NCBI RefSeq assembly: GCF_018403225.1
Contig: NZ_BOSG01000002.1
Location: 570,783 to 634,782, forward strand
Origin: Paenibacillus sp. J23TS9
GTDB lineage: Bacteria > Bacillota > Bacilli > Paenibacillales > Paenibacillaceae
DNA: 64,000 nt
Reading direction: 5' to 3'
The position numbers were made by a program, and so were the translations under genes. This document shows, in pieces, positions 26,660 through 35,811 of this stretch (the first letter of the stretch is position 1; each line of letters starts with the position of its first letter). The notes beneath the pieces are model-generated. The model searched no databases. It was given only the letters and a program-made list of their open reading frames with translations, and was not told where the DNA came from.

Positions 26660-26826
26660 CCCCCACTCACCTCTTTGCCAGCGTATGCAATATTTCGCTT
26701 ATTCATCTTTTTCATATCGATCAGTCCTTTCTCATCTGTCCATTGCCGCTTCCATAGCGTTGCAAGTTCTAATGTTCTTACCCATGCCTCCTCTGCCCAA
26801 TCAACAACCGAGATGGCATTGCTGGA
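26656..26826 (-). pseudogene. remnant of a gene upstream of the SMR transporter
   Basis: A 56-codon open stretch without an early start codon reads like a protein end (DWAEEAWVRTLELATLWK, then RQWTDEKGLIDMKKMNK) and its TGA overlaps the SMR ATG. Coupled stop/start overlap is typical of a real operon partner, so the 5' part was probably lost. The last 19 codons, from ATG 26715 after AAAGGA, could still be translated as a leader peptide. Confidence 0.4.
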
Positions 26827-26891
26827 TTATGCTGATGCCCAAACCGGAGCTGGGGCCGTGACAATACGTATATATCAGAAGTTTCGCACAT

Positions 26892-26926
26892 AAAAAAACG
26901 GACACGAGCCCGTGTCCGTTTTTTTA
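26892..26926. terminator. terminator downstream of the 990-residue SLH protein gene
   Basis: ACGGACACG, loop AGCC, CGTGTCCGT, with seven A before and seven T after; works in either direction. Confidence 0.9.
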
Positions 26927-26942
26927 AACTTCCATTATTTGA

Positions 26943-29915
26943 TTATCGGATAAGACCTGCCTGCAGCAAAAGCCGCTGCAACACGGCCGCTGTCTCGGCC
27001 TTTGTAATGCTGCTTTGTGGCTGCAGCTCAGCGTTAGCGCCCTGCATAAGCTTGCTTTGTACCGCATTGGCAATGGCATCCATGGCCCAGCTGTGGATGG
27101 AACCCTTATCAGCAAATCCGGCGAGAACATCATTAGCGTTGCTGACATGGGTGTTCAACCCCGTAAGCTTCATTGCCCTGTTTAGAAGAACCATCGCTTC
27201 CTCTCGGGTAATCGTGTTATCCGGACGGAACGTGCCGTCTTCATACCCCGTAATCAATCCGAATTCCTTCGCCTGAGTCACTGCTCCTGTATACGGATTA
27301 GCAGGACTCATATCCGTATAAGAACTGTTCTTTCCATTGTCGGCAATGCCAAGTGCCCTAACCATAGCTGACGCAAACTCTCCGCGGGTAATGGCCTTCG
27401 CCGGTATAAAATGCGTATCGTCTGTACCCTGTATAATCAGCCTCGAAGCCATATCGTTCACGATGTTCTGGGCCCAGCTTCCTTCCAGATCGGCAAAGGT
27501 CTTCGGATGGCTGATTAAAGCAACCCAGCCGCTGGTTAAGCTGCTGATCACAGCCGCTTTTTGTCCGCTGCGTTCCGTGATGTAGGTTGGTACCGGATGA
27601 ATAGAACCATCCTCTTCCACCATGACCCCGGTTGTAATCCTGCCAGCATCCACCTTGTCCGGAATATCGATAATCTGCTGTACATAAGAGCCGAATGATT
27701 TAAGCGCAAGCGGCTTACCCTTATAGACCGCATTCACCGTAAACTCCCCGGCCGGCAAAACAACATCAAACCCCTGCTCCTTGGCTTTCATGTCCAAAGG
27801 CTCTTCCTGTGCCTTGTCCGCTTTGGAAACACCAAGACGGATCACAAGCTCGGACAGATTTAGTCCCGCTCCATATCCTTCCGTCAGCTGAGTTTTAGAA
27901 ATCGCATCTGCGGGCAATCGAATAATTCCTCTAGGCGTAACAAATTCGAGAATCGCATGCTTATCCTGCAATGCCTGGAGAGCCTCACCATTTAGTTCCA
28001 TGACAAAGCGATCGGCATTTTGCGTAACCGGAATCGAAACTGTCGGTTGATTCCCGGCAGAGGCTAGTAAAGACTGGATCGCAGCGGTATCGATATGGGC
28101 CGTTACCACGGCCTGACCGTTTTCCGTCTTGGTGCCGGTTGTAACCACCTGATCATATGTCTTGTCTCCTACCGTTACTCGAACAGGTACAGTCGTACCA
28201 TTACCTCCGGAGGAAGGGGTACCTACAGTTCCGGTTCCGCCTCCACTACCGCTGGATGATCCCTCGCCATTTCCGGCAGTGCCGCCACTCCCTCCTGAGC
28301 CTCCGCCGCCCGGATTACCGGTGTCTTTTTTAATCCAGTGTGCATAAAGCTTGACGTTACCGTCTTTCATCTGGAATTTGTTACCTTCAAGATAGTTCGT
28401 ACCTTTGCCATCCGCCTGGGTATTCCAGCCCGCAAAGGAATATCCCTCCATGCTAAGCTCACCCCGGTTACCCAATACAATGACTTCAGCGTCCGCTTCA
28501 TAGGTTAATGGATCGACCGGCACGCTTCCCTGAAGGCTGCCGTTACTGTCATAGGTTACGCTAAATTTCTGCACCGGCTCGGTTCCACTGCATAGCGGAC
28601 GTGATCCGAAGCAAATTGCCTGCCCCGTCATGACACTGGATTCGTTCTGCGAATAAAGCACATAGTTGGCTGAATGATGATCTCCCTGATCCTGGATACC
28701 GATTGTTGCCGATGCTCCATTATCGTAGCGGCCCCCACCGACTCCGTCCATTTCGATCTGTGGATACTGAAAGTGGATATTACCGCTTTTCTCATACAAA
28801 ATAGCTTGGAACGTGACGGGCGCATCCACGCCCACATAATACATATGGTTCCATTGGATGATAAATTTCCGATCACCCGGTTGACCTACTATTTGGGTAT
28901 AAATACCCGATCTTTCGTCCCCGCTTTTGATCTCCATATTCCCCAAATAAGGATAAAGCGCCGGAGGGGATTCAAAGTCCGGATATTCGTCCATGTACAT
29001 CGTGTCATAGTCACGGTCGCCAAAATACAAGGCACCCATGGGACTAACGGTGATTTGATGATAAATGTTGTTGTAGAAACGGAAGTTAAAAGGCAGTTCA
29101 ACGTTAGCTACGTCTCTCTCTCCGCTGCTTGTTCTCGTGATTTGAGCAGCCGTTCCATCAGAAGCAGCATCCCAATCTTCATATTCTACTTGATCATTGT
29201 ATGTGTATGGATACAGCGTCCCTGCCTGGACATCAAAATAGGTATGGACCTTATTTTCTCCACCCTCTTCGACCACTTGGGTCTCTCTTGGTGTTCGGTT
29301 ACTGTCATCAGGCTTGACCACCAAGCTGCCGAACGGCTGTCCTTCCACTTCAGCAGAGATGGTATATGGGCCGGACCCCATCGTATTCATGGCAAAATGC
29401 AGAGACTGATCGGAGCTGTCGTAGGATAATTCATCATTTCCGAAGCTGACCGTTGTTTCCTCCCCGGCATCAGGTGTCAACGTAAGACTCATGCGGGATG
29501 CCAGCTCAGGTGAGACTGGAACACTCCCCTTGACGGTTGATACCATGCTCCACTCATAATCCACTGTATCGACGGTTGATTGGTCATCCTTTCGGAGGGT
29601 CGATACGCGGAAGGTTACGGGATGGGGGTTATCCAGGTCGAAATAAGGAACCCATGTTGCTGGATCAATAGCAAGCAAAAAAGGCTCGCTTGGGTTATCA
29701 GGACTGACTTCCTCATGCATCTGATCTTCCCCGTAATACGACTCTACTTTCAGTTCATATTCTTCATTTCCGTATTCTGAGTCCATGACAGCAAAAACGT
29801 AAGGATTACCCTCCAACGGCTTCACGGAAATTTCCGCCATCGCCAACAGCGGAAACGCCTGCTGAACACCGAGAAGCAGCGAGGCGGCCAAAGCCGCTTT
29901 TTTGAAACGTCTCAT
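26943..29915 (-). CDS. S-layer-homology cell-surface protein with InlB-type repeat
   Basis: 990 residues. Signal peptide ending near LLAMA. A large N-terminal region of unknown fold (to about 470) is followed by one Listeria-Bacteroides (InlB B) repeat (FSVTYDSNGSLQGSV...GYSFAGWNTQADGKG...KLYAHW), a Gly/Ser-rich linker near 540-575 and a domain with VPVRVTVGDKTYDQVVTTG. Three SLH motifs occupy the last 190 residues (FADLEGSWAQNIVNDMASR, YTDMSPANPYTGAVTQAKEF, FADKGSIHSWAMDAIANAV), with the typical ITRGEFASAMVRALG pattern. It is thus non-covalently bound to the cell-wall polymer. Function beyond surface display is unknown. Confidence 0.87.
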   Translation of the reverse strand: MRRFKKAALAASLLLGVQQAFPLLAMAEISVKPLEGNPYVFAVMDSEYGNEEYELKVESYYGEDQMHEEVSPDNPSEPFLLAIDPATWVPYFDLDNPHPVTFRVSTLRKDDQSTVDTVDYEWSMVSTVKGSVPVSPELASRMSLTLTPDAGEETTVSFGNDELSYDSSDQSLHFAMNTMGSGPYTISAEVEGQPFGSLVVKPDDSNRTPRETQVVEEGGENKVHTYFDVQAGTLYPYTYNDQVEYEDWDAASDGTAAQITRTSSGERDVANVELPFNFRFYNNIYHQITVSPMGALYFGDRDYDTMYMDEYPDFESPPALYPYLGNMEIKSGDERSGIYTQIVGQPGDRKFIIQWNHMYYVGVDAPVTFQAILYEKSGNIHFQYPQIEMDGVGGGRYDNGASATIGIQDQGDHHSANYVLYSQNESSVMTGQAICFGSRPLCSGTEPVQKFSVTYDSNGSLQGSVPVDPLTYEADAEVIVLGNRGELSMEGYSFAGWNTQADGKGTNYLEGNKFQMKDGNVKLYAHWIKKDTGNPGGGGSGGSGGTAGNGEGSSSGSGGGTGTVGTPSSGGNGTTVPVRVTVGDKTYDQVVTTGTKTENGQAVVTAHIDTAAIQSLLASAGNQPTVSIPVTQNADRFVMELNGEALQALQDKHAILEFVTPRGIIRLPADAISKTQLTEGYGAGLNLSELVIRLGVSKADKAQEEPLDMKAKEQGFDVVLPAGEFTVNAVYKGKPLALKSFGSYVQQIIDIPDKVDAGRITTGVMVEEDGSIHPVPTYITERSGQKAAVISSLTSGWVALISHPKTFADLEGSWAQNIVNDMASRLIIQGTDDTHFIPAKAITRGEFASAMVRALGIADNGKNSSYTDMSPANPYTGAVTQAKEFGLITGYEDGTFRPDNTITREEAMVLLNRAMKLTGLNTHVSNANDVLAGFADKGSIHSWAMDAIANAVQSKLMQGANAELQPQSSITKAETAAVLQRLLLQAGLIR

Positions 29916-30347
29916 TCCTTGATCTCTCCCTTACCACAATGAAATAAAGCCGCAGCTGTATTTTCTTTTGACAGCAATCTGAGCTTCCCCGGCGATTCCG
30001 GGCACCCTTATCATATCGATGCAAAATGGCATGAACAATTAACAAAAGTTAATTTTCGACAATTTTCATCCGCAATTTTCCGCATGAACAGATTAAGAAA
30101 AGAATCCGCTGCCTTCATTTCGTCAAAAATGGGTTTCAGGAAAGAAAAGGCTGTACAGAAATGAAGATTACGGGGCGGAACAAATGGTATACTGATTGCT
30201 GGTGATTGAACCGGGTACAAAAGCTTCATCAGCCATTTTTTCACTTTGTGCCATGCCTGTGCGGATCCATGGTGAAAAAATGCGCATGCTGTGCTACAAT
30301 ACTGGAATTGCACCGGCAAATAGATCAGGGAGGTTTATATACAAGCC
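29916..30347. other. 432-bp intergenic region between SLH gene and udk
   Basis: Holds the divergent promoters. For udk, GTGAAA-N17-TACAAT (TACAAT at 30294-30299) is visible. On the SLH side the leader has small hairpins (CCCGG/CCGGG near 29990-30004). I could not assign a known riboswitch and see no gene. Confidence 0.4.
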
Positions 30348-30983
30348 ATGCTCATTATTGGTATCGCCGGCGGGACAGGCTCCGGCAAAACGACAGTAGC
30401 CCGCTCCGTCATTGACCGTCTTGGTACGGGTAAAGTTACTTTTATATCCCAGGACAACTACTATAAAGATCACAAACATCTCACGCTGGAGGAACGGGCA
30501 CTGATTAATTACGATCATCCCTTCGCCTTCGATAATGAGCTGCTGATCGAGCATCTTGCCCAGCTTCGGGCAGGAGAAGCAGCATACGCACCGGTATATG
30601 ACTTCACGGTCCATGCCCGTTCCACAACTGAAACGCTGGAACTGAGACCCAACAATATTATTATTATCGAGGGACTGCATGTCCTGTCTGACGAGAATCT
30701 TCGCGGAATGCTGGATATCAAGGTGTTTGTCGACACAGACCCCGATGTTCGCATTTTACGCCGTGTCGTGCGAGATATCGAGGAACGCGGCCGTTCCATT
30801 CAATCGGTAAACCAGCAGTATCTGACCACGGTAAAGCCGATGCATGAGGCCTTTATTGAGCCTTCGAAAAAATACGCCGACCTGATCATACCCGAAGGCG
30901 GGGAGAACGAAGTCGGTATTCAGCTCCTGTCCATCTTGACGGAGAAATTCCTGTCAGGTGACCGGGATTGGTCTGATTACTAA
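30348..30983 (+). CDS. udk: uridine kinase
   Basis: 211 residues. Phosphorylates uridine and cytidine with GTP or ATP (pyrimidine salvage). P-loop IAGGTGSGKTTVA, conserved SQDNYYKD and YDHPFAFDNELL, and VDTDPDVRILRR in the lid region. The only good Shine-Dalgarno (GGGAGG) lies 14 bases before the ATG, longer than usual; no better start exists. Own promoter and strong terminator; monocistronic. Confidence 0.94.
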   Translation: MLIIGIAGGTGSGKTTVARSVIDRLGTGKVTFISQDNYYKDHKHLTLEERALINYDHPFAFDNELLIEHLAQLRAGEAAYAPVYDFTVHARSTTETLELRPNNIIIIEGLHVLSDENLRGMLDIKVFVDTDPDVRILRRVVRDIEERGRSIQSVNQQYLTTVKPMHEAFIEPSKKYADLIIPEGGENEVGIQLLSILTEKFLSGDRDWSDY

Positions 30984-31029
30984 GCCCTGTTTGCATCACG
31001 CAGCCAGCGGATACGTATAGGCATACAGC

Positions 31030-31066
31030 AGCCCCCGGTGCATTCATGCGCCGGGGGCTTTTTTTT
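31030..31066 (+). terminator. terminator of udk
   Basis: AGCCCCCGG and CCGGGGGCT with a short loop, followed by eight T. Confidence 0.92.
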
Positions 31067-31085
31067 AAATACGATCTGACTTTAT

Positions 31086-32204
31086 TCAATATTCCGCATT
31101 GGAATAGGATTGAAGAGCCTTGTATTCACCGTCCTCTTCCCCCATCTTTTCGAGCAGCACACGCTGCGACGGGTATGCCAGCCGGATTCCCTCTTCCTCC
31201 AGCACCTCAAGCACCATCAAATTCACTTCCTGCCGCGTCTTCAGGTACTCCGCCCACACGGTCGTTTTGGTAAAAAAGTAGAACATGATGCCGAGACTGC
31301 TCTCCTGAAACTCCGTAAACTTGACCATAATCGTTACCGGATCAATTTTTTCATCTTCACTTAGCATCCGTTCCAGACGCTCCGTAGCTGCTGCCAGCCG
31401 CAGACGGTCTGAATCGAGCGCCACGTTCAGAGTGAAATTGATCCTGCGCTTGCCCATCCGGCTCCAGTTCGTAATCGGCTGACCTGAAAGTGTGGCATTA
31501 GGCACCGTGACCAAGGCGTCCGCAAAGGTGCGGATTTTTGTGCTCCGGAAGGTGATATCATCCACGAATCCTTCTACGCTCGGCGTGAGTATCCAGTCTC
31601 CTTTGGAAAATGGCTTTTCCAGGATGATGACGATCCCCCCAATGATATTGCCGAGCGTGTCCTTGGCCGCCAGCGCGAGCGCCAAACTGCCCAGCCCCAT
31701 ACCTGCAACCACACCGTTGATGCTGAACCCCCACTCGGATGCGACCAAAGTGATGATCAGTACAAATACAACAAACCGCAGCACCTTGGATAAGAACGGA
31801 ATCAGCATGCTGGAATCATCGAGCCGGATCTTCTTGCTGATTTCCTCCAGCAAAAAGGAGGATTGATTGGATAAAACCAACAGACCCCATCCAACCAGGA
31901 TAATCACCGCACTCCGGAACCACCGGTCCAGCATGATTGCAGTGAGCCAGAGCGGCGGCAAAAGATAGTTCAAGCCCAGATACACGCCAAGCAGCACAAT
32001 AAACAGCCGCAGCGGCTTCTCAAAAGCCTGCCTCCACATCAGCGTCTGCTCGCCCGCTTTAAACTTTTTGTTAATAAACGCGAAAACATATGTAACCAAC
32101 AGCCGGTTTATGATGAAAAAAACGAACATAATACCGAAGGCGATCAACATGTCCATCCACCGGATCTGGTGGTAAACATCCCCTGCCCATTCCCAAATTT
32201 TCAT
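31086..32204 (-). CDS. MscS-family mechanosensitive channel
   Basis: 372 residues. Several N-terminal membrane helices (about 20-40, 65-85, 95-115, 130-160), then the pore-lining TM3-like segment rich in Gly and Ala (NGVVAGMGLGSLALALAAKDTLGNIIGGI), followed by the cytoplasmic beta domain (PFSKGDWI...GFVDDITFRSTKIRTFADALVTVPN). Releases solutes during hypo-osmotic shock. ATG preceded by GGGGGTG. Confidence 0.92.
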   Translation of the reverse strand: MKIWEWAGDVYHQIRWMDMLIAFGIMFVFFIINRLLVTYVFAFINKKFKAGEQTLMWRQAFEKPLRLFIVLLGVYLGLNYLLPPLWLTAIMLDRWFRSAVIILVGWGLLVLSNQSSFLLEEISKKIRLDDSSMLIPFLSKVLRFVVFVLIITLVASEWGFSINGVVAGMGLGSLALALAAKDTLGNIIGGIVIILEKPFSKGDWILTPSVEGFVDDITFRSTKIRTFADALVTVPNATLSGQPITNWSRMGKRRINFTLNVALDSDRLRLAAATERLERMLSEDEKIDPVTIMVKFTEFQESSLGIMFYFFTKTTVWAEYLKTRQEVNLMVLEVLEEEGIRLAYPSQRVLLEKMGEEDGEYKALQSYSNAEY

Positions 32205-32401
32205 GGTGACACCCCCAAAAAATTGAAGTCATCATTGTATCATTTCTTTCACCCTATTGTCTAAGCAACGAGGACAACCCAACAAACCAGACTATGCAAA
32301 ACAATGAAAAAAAAGAACATCGAAAAGGATGTCCTGATGTGAAAGATTCTATTCTATAGCTGCCTACGCCTGTGGTGCCTCTATCTCAAGATTGACGTGA
32401 A

Positions 32402-33988
32402 CTACATGTACTGGCTTGGTGATAACCCAAAATGCTGCTTAAACAGCTTCACAAAGTAGCTTTTATTGTCGTAGCCAAGCATGAGCGCGACCTTTTCCAC
32501 GGTATGATCAGGATGAAGCAGCAGCAGCTTCGCCTTCTCCATTTTCATCCGGGTGACATGCTCAATGAAATTCTCACCGGTCTCTTTCTTATATAATCTG
32601 CTGAAGTAGCTCAGATTCAGATGCAATCGGTCCGCTACTTCCTCCAAGGTGATTTTCCGGTGCAGATTAAGCTGGACATATTTCTGGGCATCGATGATTT
32701 CCGATTTCTTGCTCTTCTTGGAAATCTGCTCGGCATGAATAACGGCCTCATTCATGAACTTCAGCAGCCAATCCCTCAGTTCGCTCACGTTCAACATTTG
32801 AGCGATATCATGCTGAACCTTTTCTGTGTCAAAATATATACTGAATTTCAATTTGAGCTGCAGATCAAGCGCCAGCTTCCAGACAAATTGCTTGACGTTT
32901 GAGGGCTGGAATCTTCGGCTTTCAATAAATTCAAAAAATGATTTGATGACCGACTCGATGTCTCCATTCTCTTCAATTAGCAGGTGGTTCAGTCTTTCGC
33001 TGTATTCGGAATAATGGATGAAGATATCCTCTTGATGAACCTTAGGAGCTATATCAAAGGACTTCACAATAACAGGCCCGCTGGAGTAGAAAAAATCATC
33101 CGCTGATGAAAGCAGCTTCGGCAGCTGCCGTTTAATGCCCTCTCCACTGCTAATCATTTCGCCGATCAGCATGGATACCTCAATTTTCAGGTATTTCGTA
33201 AAAGCCTTCTGAAGATGATTTGAAATCTGGACCATCTTATCGTAAGGGTTCGATATTAGCTCCTTCCGGCAAGCACACAGCAAAAAAAACTCTTGGGCGG
33301 AATAGCTGAAAAAGATGACGTTCTGCTCTTCGCGAAGCAGCTCCTCCACTGTATTCTCCACAATGAATTTCACCATATCCCCGCTGTTATACCGGACAAT
33401 GGCATCCTGAAAACGGTGAATCCTGCAGCATACGGGAATAAAATGTCCCAGCGTAATATCCAGACCATATTCCTGAAGCTGTTCATAGAGCGTTGTGTCC
33501 TCCAAAACAGGACTAGACAGTAGATTCCGAAGCCATTTTTCTTTTAATGCCTCCCGGCTGCGATTGGCCTGGTAATTTAAACGATCCACATGAAGCTTCA
33601 GGTGACGGTCGTCATCCATTTTGCCTCTCACTCTTTCGAGAATATCCTTCATGCGCTCCAAGCTGAGCGATTCTTTCAGAATGTAATCCTGAACTCCCAG
33701 CTGGACGGCCTGCTGCGCAAAATGAAACTCGTCATGACATGACAAGATCACGAAGCGGGTTTTAGCAGCCCCTGCCTGAAGCTGTTTTATAAAAGAAAGA
33801 CCATCCAAAACAGGCATCCCTATGTCCGTTATGATAAGATCAGGAACCATCTCGCCGCACTTACGAATGGCATCATGCGCATTGGTGTATGCACCTGCCA
33901 GCTCGAAGCCCAATTCATTCCACGGAACCAATTTTTCCAGAAAATTAAGCACCATCACATCATCATCGACCAGCATGACTTGATACAT
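32402..33988 (-). CDS. AraC-type response regulator (YesN-like)
   Basis: 528 residues. Receiver with D8-D10, phosphoacceptor D55 in ITDIGMPVLDGLS and lysine in QDYILKESL; AraC DNA-binding domain at the end (KITLEEVADRLHLNLSYFS, HFGLSPSQYM). Starts inside the kinase gene (26-bp overlap) after GGAG. Probably controls the sugar ABC operon directly upstream. Confidence 0.93.
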   Translation of the reverse strand: MYQVMLVDDDVMVLNFLEKLVPWNELGFELAGAYTNAHDAIRKCGEMVPDLIITDIGMPVLDGLSFIKQLQAGAAKTRFVILSCHDEFHFAQQAVQLGVQDYILKESLSLERMKDILERVRGKMDDDRHLKLHVDRLNYQANRSREALKEKWLRNLLSSPVLEDTTLYEQLQEYGLDITLGHFIPVCCRIHRFQDAIVRYNSGDMVKFIVENTVEELLREEQNVIFFSYSAQEFFLLCACRKELISNPYDKMVQISNHLQKAFTKYLKIEVSMLIGEMISSGEGIKRQLPKLLSSADDFFYSSGPVIVKSFDIAPKVHQEDIFIHYSEYSERLNHLLIEENGDIESVIKSFFEFIESRRFQPSNVKQFVWKLALDLQLKLKFSIYFDTEKVQHDIAQMLNVSELRDWLLKFMNEAVIHAEQISKKSKKSEIIDAQKYVQLNLHRKITLEEVADRLHLNLSYFSRLYKKETGENFIEHVTRMKMEKAKLLLLHPDHTVEKVALMLGYDNKSYFVKLFKQHFGLSPSQYM

Positions 33989-35735
33989 CCCTGTTCTCCT
34001 CTCTAATCGTTAATGGAATCCTTAATGTAATGGTTAAGCCCGATTCAAGCGTGCTGTACATTTCCATGGCGAATAAATCTCCATATATAATCTGCAGTCT
34101 TTCTTTAACGTTCTTGAGTCCGATACCTGAAACCGGAGAACCGCTCTGGATTTCGAGCATTTTCTCTTCCGTTAGACCGATTCCGGAATCCTTGATTTGT
34201 ATAAAGAGAAAGCCTGACTGCTTCCACGCAGATATTGAAATCTCGCCTTGCTTTTGCTGCAGCCCATGTATATAAGCATTCTCGACAAGCGGCTGCAGTG
34301 TAAACCGGGGAATCGATTCCAAAAGCGTATCCGAGGCCAGGTTGGTGTGCAGCTCGATGCCTTCACTATGCCTGAAATTCATAAGCCGCATGTAATGCTC
34401 GATCGTTCCGACTTCCTCATGCAGCGGAACAAATTCATTGTTCCGGTTGATCGTCATCCGAAGCAGCGTAGACAGCGAACCTATATTATCCGCAATGTCA
34501 TGCTTTCCGCCAAGTATCGCCTGCAAGCGGATAGAATTAAGGGTATTGAACAGAAAATGCGGGTTAATCTGAGCCTGCAGCAGCTCCAGTTCAGCCATCC
34601 GTTTGCGGGACTGCTCCCATTCAATTTGGTGAATCATCTCTCCAACCCGATCGAGCATGCTGTCAAAAGCCAGACCCAAATGGCCTACCTCGTCCTGTCC
34701 CTTCACCTTGGAGCGTTCCTGCAGCAGTCCTTTTTCCACTTTCGCGGCCGTTCGGGCCAGTCTCATAATCGGCTTGGTCCATTGATTCAAGAAATAGAAA
34801 AGAACTATGGCGAACAGCATGAAGAATATAATTTGCAAAACAAATACGTAACTAAAGATATTGCCAATCTTACTTGTAACGCTTTCATAAGGAGTTAAGC
34901 TTTGCATGCTCCAGCCGGCAAACGGAAGTGGATGTTTGACCGAAATATACTCAAGCCCGTTCCATTTAACGATATCAAAAGCTCCAGTGGAGGAGCTCTG
35001 GGCCCGAAAAGATTGCCCGATCTGCTCCGGATCGGTATGGGAAATGATTCTGCCTTTTGCGTCGAGCACCATCATAACCTGGTCGGAAGCATACTTGGCG
35101 AAGATTTGGCTGAATTGTTCTTCAGGTTTACTCAAAATGATGTACGCATTGACGCCGTTATTATAGAGCTGAAATGTGCGCACAATGGTGACCAGATTCG
35201 GCGCCATCTCCGCATCTGCCCGGACGTAGTTCTGTTGAGTACCAAGCCAGGATGTCGTATTCATCGGCTCCTTGGACAGTTCCTGCAGCCACGGCTCACC
35301 ATACATATATTTCAAGTCATTTTTATAAGTAGAATAGTTGCTGAAATAGAGGCCGCCAGGGAGCAGAATCGTCACGTAGGTTTTGCCCCCGAAAAACGTG
35401 ATACGCTCCAATTTCTCGGTAATTTGCTTAAAAGAGAAAAAATCGACAGTACCCGTGTTGTCTTGTTTGTATTTATTCCAGGCCACGCGCAGGTCCGTGA
35501 TCATTGCGCTATCATACTGGATGGAATTAAAGGCGTTGACCATGTCTTTCATAATGTTGGACTCATAGAGATCCGCCACTTCAAGTGACTGCTCGGCTTT
35601 GTCGACGGCCTTGTTCCTAAGCTCATTTTTCGTATAGAATCCCGTCAATACCAAGGTAATGACCGAAGGGAGAACAAGACATAAAAGTGATGTGATAATA
35701 AGTTTCTGTCTCCAGCTCCATTTTGGAAACCGCAT
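33963..35735 (-). CDS. sensor histidine kinase (YesM-like)
   Basis: 590 residues. Membrane segments near 14-34 and 294-318 enclose an extracellular Cache-type sensor; HAMP region follows, then the phosphoacceptor motif AQINPHFLFNTLNSI and HATPase motifs (PLVENAYIHGLQ, KDSGIGLTE). Transcribed after the binding-protein gene, from which a terminator-like hairpin separates it, so it may be read through at lower level or have its own promoter. Confidence 0.93.
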   Translation of the reverse strand: MRFPKWSWRQKLIITSLLCLVLPSVITLVLTGFYTKNELRNKAVDKAEQSLEVADLYESNIMKDMVNAFNSIQYDSAMITDLRVAWNKYKQDNTGTVDFFSFKQITEKLERITFFGGKTYVTILLPGGLYFSNYSTYKNDLKYMYGEPWLQELSKEPMNTTSWLGTQQNYVRADAEMAPNLVTIVRTFQLYNNGVNAYIILSKPEEQFSQIFAKYASDQVMMVLDAKGRIISHTDPEQIGQSFRAQSSSTGAFDIVKWNGLEYISVKHPLPFAGWSMQSLTPYESVTSKIGNIFSYVFVLQIIFFMLFAIVLFYFLNQWTKPIMRLARTAAKVEKGLLQERSKVKGQDEVGHLGLAFDSMLDRVGEMIHQIEWEQSRKRMAELELLQAQINPHFLFNTLNSIRLQAILGGKHDIADNIGSLSTLLRMTINRNNEFVPLHEEVGTIEHYMRLMNFRHSEGIELHTNLASDTLLESIPRFTLQPLVENAYIHGLQQKQGEISISAWKQSGFLFIQIKDSGIGLTEEKMLEIQSGSPVSGIGLKNVKERLQIIYGDLFAMEMYSTLESGLTITLRIPLTIREENRDVSSHAGR

Positions 35736-35765
35736 CGCCGGCAGATGCCTCCCCTCCGTAAAACA

Positions 35766-35795
35766 ATAAAAAAAGGGGATGGTTTATCCCCTTTT
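35766..35795 (-). terminator. terminator between binding-protein and kinase genes
   Basis: AAAAGGGGAT and ATCCCCTTTT with a 5-base loop, then TTTTTATTG on the minus strand. It lets the transporter be expressed more than the kinase. Confidence 0.85.
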
Positions 35796-35811
35796 CATTA
35801 TAGGATTCAAG

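Noticed and set aside
26501..26893. 130-codon plus-strand ORF
   Set aside because: First half is antisense to the SMR gene and the rest lacks start signals and domains.
29950..30020. possible riboswitch in the leader of the 990-residue SLH gene
   Set aside because: Only short hairpins; I could not match the conserved blocks of c-di-GMP, c-di-AMP or other classes.
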